A DNA stretch of 42,010 nucleotides, taken from the NCBI GenBank assembly GCA_036278715.1, contig DASUKN010000063.1:1-42010 (forward strand). Reading direction: 5' to 3'. Within the stretch, counting starts at the first letter, position 1. The number at the start of each line of letters is the position of its first letter. Of this stretch, positions 1 through 8,408 are shown one piece after another. A model generated the notes under the pieces. The model was not told the DNA's origin, did no database searches, and was given only the letters and a program-made list of their open reading frames with translations. The position numbers were made by a program, and so were the translations under genes. The stretch comes from Udaeobacter sp025935755 (GTDB lineage: Bacteria; Verrucomicrobiota; Verrucomicrobiia; Chthoniobacterales; UBA10450).

Positions 1-29
1 CACTTCAACAAAAGCTGAGCCTTTTCTAA

Positions 30-2363
30 TCAGGGACGCGGGGCTCGCGAGGGATGTGGTCGCGCCGTCGGACGCGGACCCGGCCCGGGTGACCCTGGCA
101 AATCACATTTCGGAACGCACAAACCGCCGTTGTTATAACTCGCAAGCGTTCGCACATAAGGATTTGCGCGCAGGTGACCATTGCCTACTGGCGGAATGAC
201 CAGGTTCCCGATCATTGCATCGGCTGCCGCTAATACTTGCGTCACACAACTTCCATCGGCGCCGGTAGCGATGTTGAGTTTTGCTGCGATTTCCTGGTGC
301 GCCAATTGATTCAGGCTGTTACCGCGTGGCGGCTGGCGAAGAATCGCTTGTAATTCCTGCCGATTATAAGTGCGATTGCCAAGCTGCAATTGATTTACCG
401 GCCATTGCTCGTGGTTCTTCCAATAACCCTGGCCTAACACACATCCGGCTGGTGTAGGCGTAGCGGTAGCAGTCGGACTTGCAGTAGGCGTAGTGCTGGG
501 TGTTGAGCTAGGTGTACTTGTCGGCGAGGCGGTCGCGCTTGGCGTAGGTGTAAGCGTTGGACTGGGCGTTGTGCTAGGGGTCACCGTCGGGCTAGGCGAA
601 ACCGTCGGTGTTCCCGTTGCCGAAGCAGTAGCTGTCGCGGTGGCAGAAGGTGTTGCCGTTGCGGTTGCTGTGGGAGTGGGTGTCGGAGTAGGCGTACCGC
701 CGCAAAGCAGCCATCTGCCCGCGTTCACTATCACTCGTCCCCAGGCTCCTGCATACTCGTTTTGGAAATGCAGAGCGGCGTTGATGGCAACTGCCGTTTT
801 GCCGTTGTTGGTCTTGTAAGCGACCGCTGGCGGGCCATCGGTCCAGTTTGCCACCGCTATCGCGCCGGACGTGAGGGTTACCCCATTGCGATAAAATGCC
901 CCCAGGCGGCTCACTCCCTGCATCAATTGTTGAGATGGGTCCGCGATGTTAGCGCTGGTGTAAGAAAAGAGCTGCTGTGATGTAGAATTATACGGCGTGT
1001 ACCCATCGGTCATCCACCTCCCCGCCAGATTCCATGTAGCCTGGCTGTCCCACGCGAACGTCCCGACTACAACGACACCGCCGCCATCTTCGTAATCCGC
1101 CAGAACGTTACCCATCGCTACGCGATCGTTCCAACCCATTCTGGAGAAGGCGAACACAATATCGTATTGTTGTAACTGTTGGAGCGTTGGTGTGGCGTTG
1201 GAGGCATCGAATAGATCCACTGCGGCAACGTCGGGTTCAGCCATTATTTCGTTAGGCAGCAGAACCGGCGGTTCGGTATCAGCGTAGGCAATCAGCACGC
1301 GATACTGGCAAGGTCCGGGAATCGGGGTCGGTGTCGGGCCAGGTGTTGGCGGGACTTGGAAACCAGTAACCCGAAATATGCTGCCGCCGTTGTTTGTAGA
1401 CCAAAACAGCAGGTCTCCTGTCAGGGAATCGATAAAAGGGCCCTCGCTCGAACCGAACCCGACAACGACATCCTGTGCGTTTGCAACGATGGGATCGCCG
1501 TTCGCATCCAGAGGTGCGGTCACAATCTTGCCAGATGACCATTCGTTAATCAGCACGCTGTTAGCCGGAAATACCGGCGAATTGGGTGGCACGAAAAGAA
1601 TGCCTTCGGGCGTTGCAGGAACGGTGGCCCGCAAGAATGCCGATGTAACTTCGAACGTGCCGTTTCCATCTGGTACAAAGTCGCAGTGGTACCATTCGCC
1701 GGCAGCAGACACGATCTTCATGCTGCCCGCACCGGGAAACCCTGACGGCACGAAACCGATCGATCCCACCGAGTGGTCTATGCCGACCCGGCTGAGGTTT
1801 GTTACTTTGTCTGGATCGCTGCTACCAGGCTTACTTTGTTCCAGCTCGTTGTTAGGGAAGCGAGTTACAAAGAGCACATCGTCGGGTCCAAAGACGATGC
1901 TTCCGTCGTTGTTTTGACCAATGGTCGCGTCTGCAGTCGGATAGATCGTGGCGGTTCCCGTAAAGCCGGTGATATGCATGTTCGCATCGCGTACCAGTCC
2001 GATCTGATAAATGCGGCCGTTAGCTGTGTTCGCACGGCCACCCATCAGTAGCGTGTTAGGATCGTCATACTTCAATGTAAGCGCGCCCCAACCCACGGGC
2101 ACTGCGGGCACTGTGCCGATCTTAACGCAGGAGTAGGCAGCAGCGAATGGTTCAGGTATGAAAACCCTGGTGTCGCCAACACATGCTGAGAAGTTGCCAG
2201 CCGGCGTATTGCTGAGAGTGAATGGTGCGGCGGTTCCTGGTGTTTTGCCAGCGTCTACGGCGGTGCCCTGCCGCGGGGTGTTCGCCCATAGCGTGAGCGA
2301 GCCAGTGATGGCGACACATGCGAAGAGCAAAATGGCTGCCAGTCTGTTAAGGTTGCGTTTCAT
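30..2363 (-). CDS. Secreted multidomain protein: propeller-like, flavodoxin-like and GYWKN domains
   Basis: This 777-residue protein has an N-terminal signal peptide (about 1-28, ending near LWANT). Residues 55-335 look like a sugar/NHL-type beta-propeller with repeated short strands. A Pro/Thr hinge leads to residues 352-553, a Rossmann-like domain that starts VLIAYAD, contains DGGGVVVVG, and ends VNAGRWLLCGG. Residues 557-638 are an almost pure Thr/Pro/Ala/Ser linker. Residues 640-750 form a Cys-containing domain starting GQGYWKNHEQWP. The flavodoxin-like domain is shared with the protein at 5177-8374, and the GYWKN domain with the remnant at 2572-3245. The ATG follows the AAACATTCT leader common to this family; no strong Shine-Dalgarno is visible. 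I infer a cell-surface or extracellular role. The substrate is unknown, and no catalytic motif is obvious. Confidence 0.85.
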   Translation of the reverse strand: MKRNLNRLAAILLFACVAITGSLTLWANTPRQGTAVDAGKTPGTAAPFTLSNTPAGNFSACVGDTRVFIPEPFAAAYSCVKIGTVPAVPVGWGALTLKYDDPNTLLMGGRANTANGRIYQIGLVRDANMHITGFTGTATIYPTADATIGQNNDGSIVFGPDDVLFVTRFPNNELEQSKPGSSDPDKVTNLSRVGIDHSVGSIGFVPSGFPGAGSMKIVSAAGEWYHCDFVPDGNGTFEVTSAFLRATVPATPEGILFVPPNSPVFPANSVLINEWSSGKIVTAPLDANGDPIVANAQDVVVGFGSSEGPFIDSLTGDLLFWSTNNGGSIFRVTGFQVPPTPGPTPTPIPGPCQYRVLIAYADTEPPVLLPNEIMAEPDVAAVDLFDASNATPTLQQLQQYDIVFAFSRMGWNDRVAMGNVLADYEDGGGVVVVGTFAWDSQATWNLAGRWMTDGYTPYNSTSQQLFSYTSANIADPSQQLMQGVSRLGAFYRNGVTLTSGAIAVANWTDGPPAVAYKTNNGKTAVAINAALHFQNEYAGAWGRVIVNAGRWLLCGGTPTPTPTPTATATATPSATATATASATGTPTVSPSPTVTPSTTPSPTLTPTPSATASPTSTPSSTPSTTPTASPTATATPTPAGCVLGQGYWKNHEQWPVNQLQLGNRTYNRQELQAILRQPPRGNSLNQLAHQEIAAKLNIATGADGSCVTQVLAAADAMIGNLVIPPVGNGHLRANPYVRTLASYNNGGLCVPKCDLPGSPGPGPRPTARPHPSRAPRP

Positions 2364-2404
2364 AGAATGTTTTTCTTTGGTTTTCAGGTTTCAGATTCAG
2401 ATCA

Positions 2405-2495
2405 GCGCGGCGCCTTTTTTTGCAGCCGCACAAATGCGTTTCTGTTGGATAAAGCGGAAACCACGGTGAAAAGCCGCCAACTTTTTTAACGCCCC
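2405..2495 (-). promoter_or_regulatory. Conserved promoter/leader element, copy A
   Basis: Read on the minus strand this contains TTGGCGG, 16 nt, then CCGCTTTA, then CAGAAACGCATTTG. A possible 7-bp hairpin follows (GTGCGGC with GCCGCGC, one G-U pair), at + positions 2425-2431 and 2405-2411. The same arrangement precedes three other secreted-protein genes here. The fixed spacing fits a -35/-10 pair, and the conserved hairpin fits a transcribed leader. Confidence 0.7.
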
Positions 2496-2533
2496 CCGGA
2501 CGACCTTCGGGGAACAATCGCTTCGCATGAGCT

Positions 2534-2560
2534 GCAGCCGGGGTCATTGACTCCGGCTGC
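2534..2560 (-). terminator. Hairpin 3' of the GYWKN remnant
   Basis: GCAGCCGG (2534-2541) and CCGGCTGC (2553-2560) form an 8-bp stem 12 nt beyond the stop of the remnant gene. On the minus strand no T-tract follows, so termination without a U-run, or a remnant of one, is a guess. Confidence 0.4.
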
Positions 2561-2571
2561 TTTCTGGAATC

Positions 2572-3245
2572 TCAATCGGAGCCCTGAGCTTTCCGTATCA
2601 ATGACGCGAGGTAATGTCGGGCGCGGCCGGGCGGTGGGACGTGGACTCGGCAATCGCATTGCGGAGCGCACAACCCGCCACCGTTGTAAAGACCCAGCGT
2701 TCGCGCATAAGAGGTCAGCGGCATGTGACCGTTGCCGGCTGGCGGGATGATCAGATTCCCGATCGAGGCATCGATCGCCGCCAGCGTTTGCGCCACACAG
2801 CTTCCATCCACGCCACTGGCAATATTTAGTTTCGCGGCGATTTCCTGATGTGCCAGCTGAACCAAGTTATTACCACGTGGCGCTTGACGTAGAATGGATT
2901 CTAATTCCTGCCGGTTATAAGTGTGGTTGCCAAGCTGCAATTGATTCACCGGCCACTGCTCATAGTTCTTCCAATAGCCTGATCCCAAAACACAACCACT
3001 GGTCGTGGGAGCAGGAGTTGCTGTCGCAGTAGGAGTAGTAATCGCACTTGGCGTTGCTTTGGTGACACGGTAGGCGTTGCGGTTGCCGACACAGTGGGTG
3101 TTGCGGTAGCTGTAGGTGTTGCCGTAGGCGTAGCAGTTGCGGTGGGAGTCGCCGTCCGAGTTACAATGGGATTCGGTGTTGGGCTTGGCTCCGTACATGC
3201 TGGAAAGCTGGCTTTAACACTCGTTAGCGAGCCGGTCCCTACGGA
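2572..3245 (-). pseudogene. Decayed secreted protein: frameshifted PT linker plus GYWKN domain
   Basis: The 3' part encodes an intact GYWKN domain (GSGYWKNYEQWPVNQLQLG, then paired Cys). It is closely similar to the C-terminus of the neighbour at 30-2363, with the same order of Asn/Gln/Leu-rich helices. Upstream, around 3050-3070, the frame shifts. The Thr/Pro/Ala linker continues in another frame (TRTATPTATATPTATPT) back through SFPACTEPSPTPNP to an in-frame TAG at 3246-3248. In the downstream frame the same DNA reads as Ser/Tyr/Asn-rich nonsense. There is no signal peptide, start signal or conserved leader element. I read it as the 3' end of a once larger secreted protein that lost its 5' part and then suffered a one-base shift in a slippage-prone repeat. 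A short ORF from an ATG near 3198 exists but is unlikely to be a native start. Confidence 0.7.
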
Positions 3246-3291
3246 CTAGCCACCCCCGGGCAAAACGATCGCTTCCGCTGTACATGCTGCA

Positions 3292-3313
3292 GCCGGGATC
3301 CGAGGATCCCGGC
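3292..3313 (-). terminator. Strong hairpin 3' of the S74 protein gene
   Basis: GCCGGGATC (3292-3300) and GATCCCGGC (3305-3313) form a perfect 9-bp GC-rich stem with a 4-base loop, about 60 nt past the stop of the gene at 3374-4786. No T-tract follows on the minus strand. Confidence 0.45.
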
Positions 3314-3373
3314 CACATTCTTGAACAGTTTAAGTTCCTGACGCCTCAGAGCGTTGGTCCTCCGATTTAGTGT

Positions 3374-4786
3374 TTATGGAATATTCCGAGCCAGGGTTTG
3401 TAAAGGTCTACGAAGCTCGAGCTGCGTACTCACTCTTTGGATTTGCGCTGCTTGCTCCTTCACCGTCGCCAAAAGTCCTGCCATTCCTGCTTCCAGGTTT
3501 TTCACCTTCTCCTGCTCTGCGACAAACGCCTGGTGCTCTTTAAGGAACTCGTTAAGCAGCATTACGTTGATGGCACTGTAACGGACGGTCTCGATTTCGC
3601 CCTTCGCATTGCGGATCGCCAGGTTTGGATCCACCTCGGCTACCTCTTCAGCAATCAGCCCATAGTCGAGAACCTGGTTGCGATCGATCTCCTTCTTGTA
3701 GCGATACGTGACAGGTTTGAGACGGTAAAGCGTTTCGCTGGCATCCTGCATCGCTTTAATGTCTTCCTTGTGCCGACGCGATGAGGTGAGATGACCAAGT
3801 AAACCGGTATTCAAATCAACAGTAACAGTGTCGGCGAAACCACCGCTTACCGACGTGGTGTTAATGTTGTGGATGTAAGTGTGATAACTCTCGTTGGGAT
3901 CCCGTGCCATCTCCTGTTCTCCGATATAGACGTTGCCGGTTCCCGTTCTCAGACCATAACCGGCGCGATTGCCAATCGCCGTATTTGCCATGGCGTCAGT
4001 TTCCCCATTGTCTGCGCTCAGCGCCAACAGGCCGAAAGCGCAATTGAAACTGCCATCCACATTATACAACATCGCTCTATCGCCGACTGCCGTGTTGCCA
4101 TCACCGCCCAGGCCGGTGCCCCACTCTGCACCCGTATAACAAAGCGCCCGATAGCCCACGGCCGTATTGGCGCCTTGGAGTTCGTAGGAAGCGCCGGTTT
4201 TATAAAACAGAGCTACGGCGCCCACAGCCACGTTGCCACTGCCAGTGCTGTTGTTCTGAAGGGCAGCATCCCCCATCGCCGTATTTTCCATGCCAATGGT
4301 ATTGCCGGAGAGCGCGTCACCGCCAAAGGCGATGTTGCCCCAGCCGGTGGTGTTATCTTGCAGCGCGCTAGCGCCCATGGCCACGTTGTATGAACCGGTG
4401 GTGTTGCTCCAAAGCGCGCTCTCCCCAAACGCATTGTTGGCCGATCCAGTCGTGTTGTTCTGGAGTGAATACGCGCCTACTGCGCTATTGCGCCATCCAG
4501 TCATGTTCGAAGAAAGCGCGTAACTACCATTGGCGATATTGTAGCTGCCTGACGTGTTCGCCGACAGTGCGTGCCAACCGTGAGCAGTATTGTGCTGTCC
4601 GGTCGTGTTGATATTGAGCGCGTCTACGTTCTCGGCCGCGCTGTTGTTATTTCCACGATCTTCGCCGAGTCGCGGGGTTGCGGTCGGTACAGGCGTGGGG
4701 GTTGGTACCGGCCTTGCCAAAGCAGTCGATAAAACAGCAAAGCAGGCAACTGCGAGCAGAACCAACGTGATCTTTTGATTTTTCAT
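3374..4786 (-). CDS. Secreted head-repeat protein with C-terminal S74 intramolecular chaperone
   Basis: This 470-residue protein has a signal peptide (1-25, cut near ALARP), then a short Pro/Thr segment. Residues 50-300 carry tandem repeats of the form NTAxGxxALxxNTTG, like the left-handed beta-roll heads of trimeric autotransporters. Residues 333-425 match the peptidase S74 domain of phage tailspikes: TSSRRHKEDI, YGLIAEEV and YSAINVMLLNEFL. The expected Ser/Lys self-cleavage pair is present (Ser335 or Ser336 with Lys340). The last 50 residues are a coiled coil (EKVKNLEAGMAGLLATVKEQ). In this family the chaperone trimerises the stalk and then cuts itself off. There is no YadA-type membrane anchor, so the trimer is probably released or held in another way. 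The ATG has an AAAGGAAA Shine-Dalgarno and conserved leader copy B upstream. Confidence 0.88.
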   Translation of the reverse strand: MKNQKITLVLLAVACFAVLSTALARPVPTPTPVPTATPRLGEDRGNNNSAAENVDALNINTTGQHNTAHGWHALSANTSGSYNIANGSYALSSNMTGWRNSAVGAYSLQNNTTGSANNAFGESALWSNTTGSYNVAMGASALQDNTTGWGNIAFGGDALSGNTIGMENTAMGDAALQNNSTGSGNVAVGAVALFYKTGASYELQGANTAVGYRALCYTGAEWGTGLGGDGNTAVGDRAMLYNVDGSFNCAFGLLALSADNGETDAMANTAIGNRAGYGLRTGTGNVYIGEQEMARDPNESYHTYIHNINTTSVSGGFADTVTVDLNTGLLGHLTSSRRHKEDIKAMQDASETLYRLKPVTYRYKKEIDRNQVLDYGLIAEEVAEVDPNLAIRNAKGEIETVRYSAINVMLLNEFLKEHQAFVAEQEKVKNLEAGMAGLLATVKEQAAQIQRVSTQLELRRPLQTLARNIP

Positions 4787-4820
4787 GAATGTTTCCTTTC
4801 ATTTTTGAGTGTTTGAATTT

Positions 4821-4911
4821 GCGCAGCGTTCGTCTTTAGCGGCTACACAAGTGTTTCTGCCCGCTAAAGCGGAAATTGCGGCTAAAGCCCGCCAAGTTTT
4901 TCACCGCCCAC
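4821..4911 (-). promoter_or_regulatory. Conserved promoter/leader element, copy B
   Basis: On the minus strand this shows AAAAACTTGGCGG, 16 nt, CCGCTTTA, then CAGAAACACTTG. A 7-bp hairpin follows (GTGTAGC with GCTGCGC, two G-U pairs) at + 4842-4848 and 4821-4827. It lies 35-125 nt before the ATG of the S74 protein. Confidence 0.72.
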
Positions 4912-5102
4912 TATGCAGCTGTGGAATCTGCTCGTGTGTCAAAAGGCAGCCCCCAAGGTGGCGACGATCCTTCTCTTCGATCTTCTCTGCCACAGATGAT
5001 GAAGTGCTCCCCGCCTGAAGGATCGAATTGTGGATCGGGAAATTGATCGAGTTGCAGGTACTTCTCCGAATGCGTATCGAACCGCTTTTACCCGTAAAGC
5101 AT
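4912..5102. other. Non-coding spacer, nothing recognised
   Basis: This is the middle of the 390-nt gap between the genes at 3374-4786 and 5177-8374. Apart from the leader element at its left and the hairpin at its right, I see no convincing gene, repeat or RNA. Short open frames here lack start signals and family resemblance. Confidence 0.5.
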
Positions 5103-5128
5103 GCAGCCCCGAGACCGTTCGGGACTGC
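5103..5128 (-). terminator. Hairpin 3' of the propeller protein gene
   Basis: GCAG-C-CCCGA (5103-5112) pairs with TCGGG-A-CTGC (5119-5128), with one internal mismatch, about 50 nt beyond the stop at 5177. It resembles the hairpins at 2534-2560 and 3292-3313 in position and in its outer GCAG(C) arm. No T-tract is seen. Confidence 0.4.
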
Positions 5129-5176
5129 AGCTATCAGTAGGGTGTTGGTCAGGTATACGCTCTCTTCTCGCAACGG

Positions 5177-8100
5177 TCAGCGATTCTTCGTCCTCACCTT
5201 GATGACGTTCGAATTTGGGCTGGTCCCATTCGTATTGTATGCCCGGACCCGATAGTAATAGAACGTACTTGGATTAAGTCCCAACACATCGCGACTCGTA
5301 GCATTTCCGACGTCCAGGTTTTGGTATCCCGGTATATAACTGTTGAACACCGAGCTCGTGGACACGTCTAGCCGGTAACCCGTCGCTTCGCTCACACTGC
5401 TCCAGTTCGCAGTGAAGCGAAACGTGTTGATATTTGTTGGTTTCAGCGCCGTTGGCGCAGCTGGGACTTCCGTCGGTGTCGCGGTCGGCGTAACGGTAGC
5501 GGTCGCGGTTGGAGTCGGGGTTGCAGTAGCCGTTGCCGTTGCAGTAGCCGTTGGCGTTGCTGTCGCAGCAGGTGTTGCGGTTGGGGTCGGTGTCGGTGTC
5601 CCTCCGCAGGGAAGCAGCCACCTGCCTGCGTTCACTATCAGTTTCCCCCAATCGCCGCTGTGACTAGTATTACCAAGATAGGCGGTGATACCCACCGTGG
5701 TGTGCCCACCGCTGACCGGCCGGTACCCGACCAATGCATAACCACCCGGAAGAGCCGCCGCCACACCCGTGGCGCCCGCGGCAAGTGTTACCACCTGGAC
5801 AAAGCTGCAGTTGAGGCTGGTAACACCAGCCATCAACGGGTGCTCCGGATGAAGGATGTAGCTTGTCAGTTCGGTAGCGTCTCCCTCCGTCGAGTAGTTA
5901 TACGGGTTGTAGTTGCCGGTTAGCCATCGGCCGTTGATTGAGCCGCGAGGCGTCGGCCCGTAAAAGCTCATCGCACATTGGACCACTACACCACCGCCAT
6001 CCGCATAGTCGGCCAGGTTATCGCCAAGCACAGTGCCATCAGCAAATGAGCCGTTGTTAAACGGGATCACAATGTCGTATTGCTGCAGTTGTGCCAGAGT
6101 GGGAGTGCTCAGACGCGCATCGAACAAGTCCACACTGCTAACGTCTCGGTCGGCCAGTATTTCGTCGCGCAACTCGGCTGGCTGCCGCCCATTAAAATCA
6201 GCATAAGCGATGAGGACCCGGAACTGACACGAAGCCGGTGTGGGGGTCGGCGTGGCTGTCGCCGTGGGCGTAGGCGTGACGGTAGCTGTTGCCGTTGGAG
6301 TGGCAGTCGCTGTTGCGGTAGCGGTAGCCGTGGCTGTCGCGGTGGGCGTCGCCGTCGGCGTAGGGATTGCGCAGGGTGCCGTTCCGATGACCAACGAACC
6401 CGGAGAACGCCCTACCGCGAATCTGGCAACGACTGTGTTACTGAACGTGTCAATGACAGAGGCAGTGTTGCTGTTGCCATTGCTCACGTAGGCGCTGACG
6501 CCATCTGGTGTCACCGCCACACCACCGGTTCCGCTGAACGGAACCATGTTCACTGTAGCTACCACAGTGTTGCTGAACGTGTCGATGACCGACACGGCGT
6601 CGACGAACCTGTTCACATAGGCGCGGGTGCCGTCTGGAGTGATCGCCACCTCGGTGGCACCGTAAAGTTCCTGCCCGAAGGTAGCTACAACGTTGTTGGT
6701 GACTGTCTCGATGACAGAGACATAGTGGGGGTTAAAATTGCCGCCACCTGCCACATAGACGAGATTGCCGTCCGGCGTCACTGCCACACCGTTGGCGCCG
6801 GTATCGACTTCTACTGTGGTTATCAATCCTCCGTTGGAAGCGTCAATGATAGAGAGCTGCCTGTTGTCCCTGCCTTGATTAACCACATAGACGCGGGTGC
6901 CGTCCGGCTTCACCGCCAGGCCGTAGACTGCACTATAGGCGCCAATGTCCCAGGTGGCTACCAGCGTGTTGTTGAACGTGTCGATGACGGAGAGGGAGTT
7001 GTAGTTAGTTACATAAAGACGCGTGCCGTCCGGACTCACTGCGAGGTTACCGGGTTGGCTCGCAAGTGTTATCGTGTCCACCACCGCATTGGTCGAGGTG
7101 TCGATCACCAGGACGTTGTAGTGGATGAAATCGACGCTCGCATGGCTAACATACAGACGCGTGCTGTCCGTGTTTAGCGCCAGGTCCTCGGGGGTGCTGC
7201 CAACCGGAACTCTTGTTACCAGAGTGTTATTGGCGGTGTCGATCACCGAGACATCGTTATCGTTCCTGTTGGCAACATAGGCGAGAACCATAGGGCATTG
7301 GTGCGTTGCACCGACAAAGTTCCCCATCGCAACAGGAGAAGCATTAACATTTATTGTGTTCACGACTGCGTTAGAGCCGGTGTTGATGACGGAGAGAGTG
7401 TTGCTGCCCTGGTTGGCCACATAAGCGCGAGTCCCGTCAGGATTCAGTGCCACGCCGGTCGGGCTGTCGTTGACCGCAACCGCGGCTATCACCGCGTTCG
7501 TGGAGGTGTCGATCACCGACACATTGTTGCTGAGTTGATTCGCGACATAGACACGAGTGCCGTCCGGATTTACTGCCACACCGGTGGGACTCTCGTTGAC
7601 GGTCACCGTAGCTATCACTGCATTAATTGATGTGTCGATGACGGAGACAGTGTTGCTCCCTTCGTTGGCCACATAGGCGCGGGTGCCGTCCGCCTTCAGC
7701 GCCACGCCATACGGATGTGAGCCAACCGCCACCGTCGTCACGACCGTATTGCTGGCGGTGTCGATTACCGAGACATTGTTACTGCCTTGATTAGTCACAT
7801 AGGCGCGGCTGCCATTTGGGGTGAGTGCCACGTTAATCGGATTTAAGCCAACCGTTGTTGTGGCGATTACGGTGTTATTGGAGGTATCAATCACAGAGAC
7901 ATTGCCGCTATCGAAGTTAGTCACATAGGTACGCGTATTGTCCGGTTTCACCGCGACGCCGCGCGGACTGCTCCCGACCGCCACCGTTGCTATTACTGTA
8001 TTGCTGGCGGTGTCGATTACCGAGACATCATTGCTGCCGGAGTTGATTACGTAGGCGCGGGTGCCGTCCAGCTTTACCGCGGCGCCCATCGGGGCGTTGC

Positions 8101-8374
8101 CGACGGCCACTGCATTTATTACAGTGTCGTTCGAGGCATCGATCACTGAGACATTGTTACTGCCCGAGTTAGGTACGTAAGCGACGACAGCTGGGACTGG
8201 CATCGCGGCCGCCATCGATTCGGCTTCCGCCTTGGGGGGCAGGCTTCTGCTGGGGCCGCGATTGCCGGACTGTGCCAGCGCAAACGGGATCGCGCACACA
8301 GCGACAAGCAGAAGCAGATAAGATGCGCTCCGAATGAGGTGCGCCCTGGTGTTGCGGTCTGTTTGTTTTTTCAT
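5177..8374 (-). CDS. Secreted 14-unit YncE-like propeller protein with flavodoxin-like and FN3 domains
   Basis: This 1065-residue protein starts with a signal peptide (1-35, ending ALAQS). Residues 64-665 hold 14 units of about 42 residues each (AYVxNxGSNxVSVIDTxxN, then VAVGxxPxGVAVxPDGTR). That is enough for two seven-bladed propellers, split by an irregular segment near 350-362 (GATHQCPMV). Residues 716-925 are the same flavodoxin-like domain as in the protein at 30-2363 (VLIAYAD, LAQLQQYDIV, DGGGVVV, VNAGRWLLPCGG). Thr/Pro/Ala linkers flank it (671-714 and 926-970). Residues 972-1063 are a fibronectin type III domain. YncE-like propellers are usually binding or scaffold modules. Here I infer an adhesive or surface-exposed protein; no enzyme motif is evident. 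Conserved leader copy C precedes the ATG. Confidence 0.87.
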   Translation of the reverse strand: MKKQTDRNTRAHLIRSASYLLLLVAVCAIPFALAQSGNRGPSRSLPPKAEAESMAAAMPVPAVVAYVPNSGSNNVSVIDASNDTVINAVAVGNAPMGAAVKLDGTRAYVINSGSNDVSVIDTASNTVIATVAVGSSPRGVAVKPDNTRTYVTNFDSGNVSVIDTSNNTVIATTTVGLNPINVALTPNGSRAYVTNQGSNNVSVIDTASNTVVTTVAVGSHPYGVALKADGTRAYVANEGSNTVSVIDTSINAVIATVTVNESPTGVAVNPDGTRVYVANQLSNNVSVIDTSTNAVIAAVAVNDSPTGVALNPDGTRAYVANQGSNTLSVINTGSNAVVNTINVNASPVAMGNFVGATHQCPMVLAYVANRNDNDVSVIDTANNTLVTRVPVGSTPEDLALNTDSTRLYVSHASVDFIHYNVLVIDTSTNAVVDTITLASQPGNLAVSPDGTRLYVTNYNSLSVIDTFNNTLVATWDIGAYSAVYGLAVKPDGTRVYVVNQGRDNRQLSIIDASNGGLITTVEVDTGANGVAVTPDGNLVYVAGGGNFNPHYVSVIETVTNNVVATFGQELYGATEVAITPDGTRAYVNRFVDAVSVIDTFSNTVVATVNMVPFSGTGGVAVTPDGVSAYVSNGNSNTASVIDTFSNTVVARFAVGRSPGSLVIGTAPCAIPTPTATPTATATATATATATATPTATATVTPTPTATATPTPTPASCQFRVLIAYADFNGRQPAELRDEILADRDVSSVDLFDARLSTPTLAQLQQYDIVIPFNNGSFADGTVLGDNLADYADGGGVVVQCAMSFYGPTPRGSINGRWLTGNYNPYNYSTEGDATELTSYILHPEHPLMAGVTSLNCSFVQVVTLAAGATGVAAALPGGYALVGYRPVSGGHTTVGITAYLGNTSHSGDWGKLIVNAGRWLLPCGGTPTPTPTATPAATATPTATATATATATPTPTATATVTPTATPTEVPAAPTALKPTNINTFRFTANWSSVSEATGYRLDVSTSSVFNSYIPGYQNLDVGNATSRDVLGLNPSTFYYYRVRAYNTNGTSPNSNVIKVRTKNR

Positions 8375-8408
8375 AAATGTTTACGTGGTTTTTTGTTGTT
8401 GTATTGGA

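Noticed and set aside
493..819. Val/Gly-rich plus-strand frames over the PT-linker DNA (also 5412-5663 and 6240-6491)
   Set aside because: They are simple readings of the reverse complement of Thr/Pro/Ala codons, with no start signals.
6080..7177. Long plus-strand reading frame opposite the propeller-protein gene
   Set aside because: It mirrors the 42-residue repeats of the minus-strand gene, has a repetitive composition and no recognisable domain. Repeats keep antisense frames open by chance.
6370..8185. Possible CRISPR-like array, because of regularly spaced similar 20-30-nt segments
   Set aside because: The period is about 126 nt and in frame with the propeller repeats, and the segments are diverged. 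It is a protein repeat.
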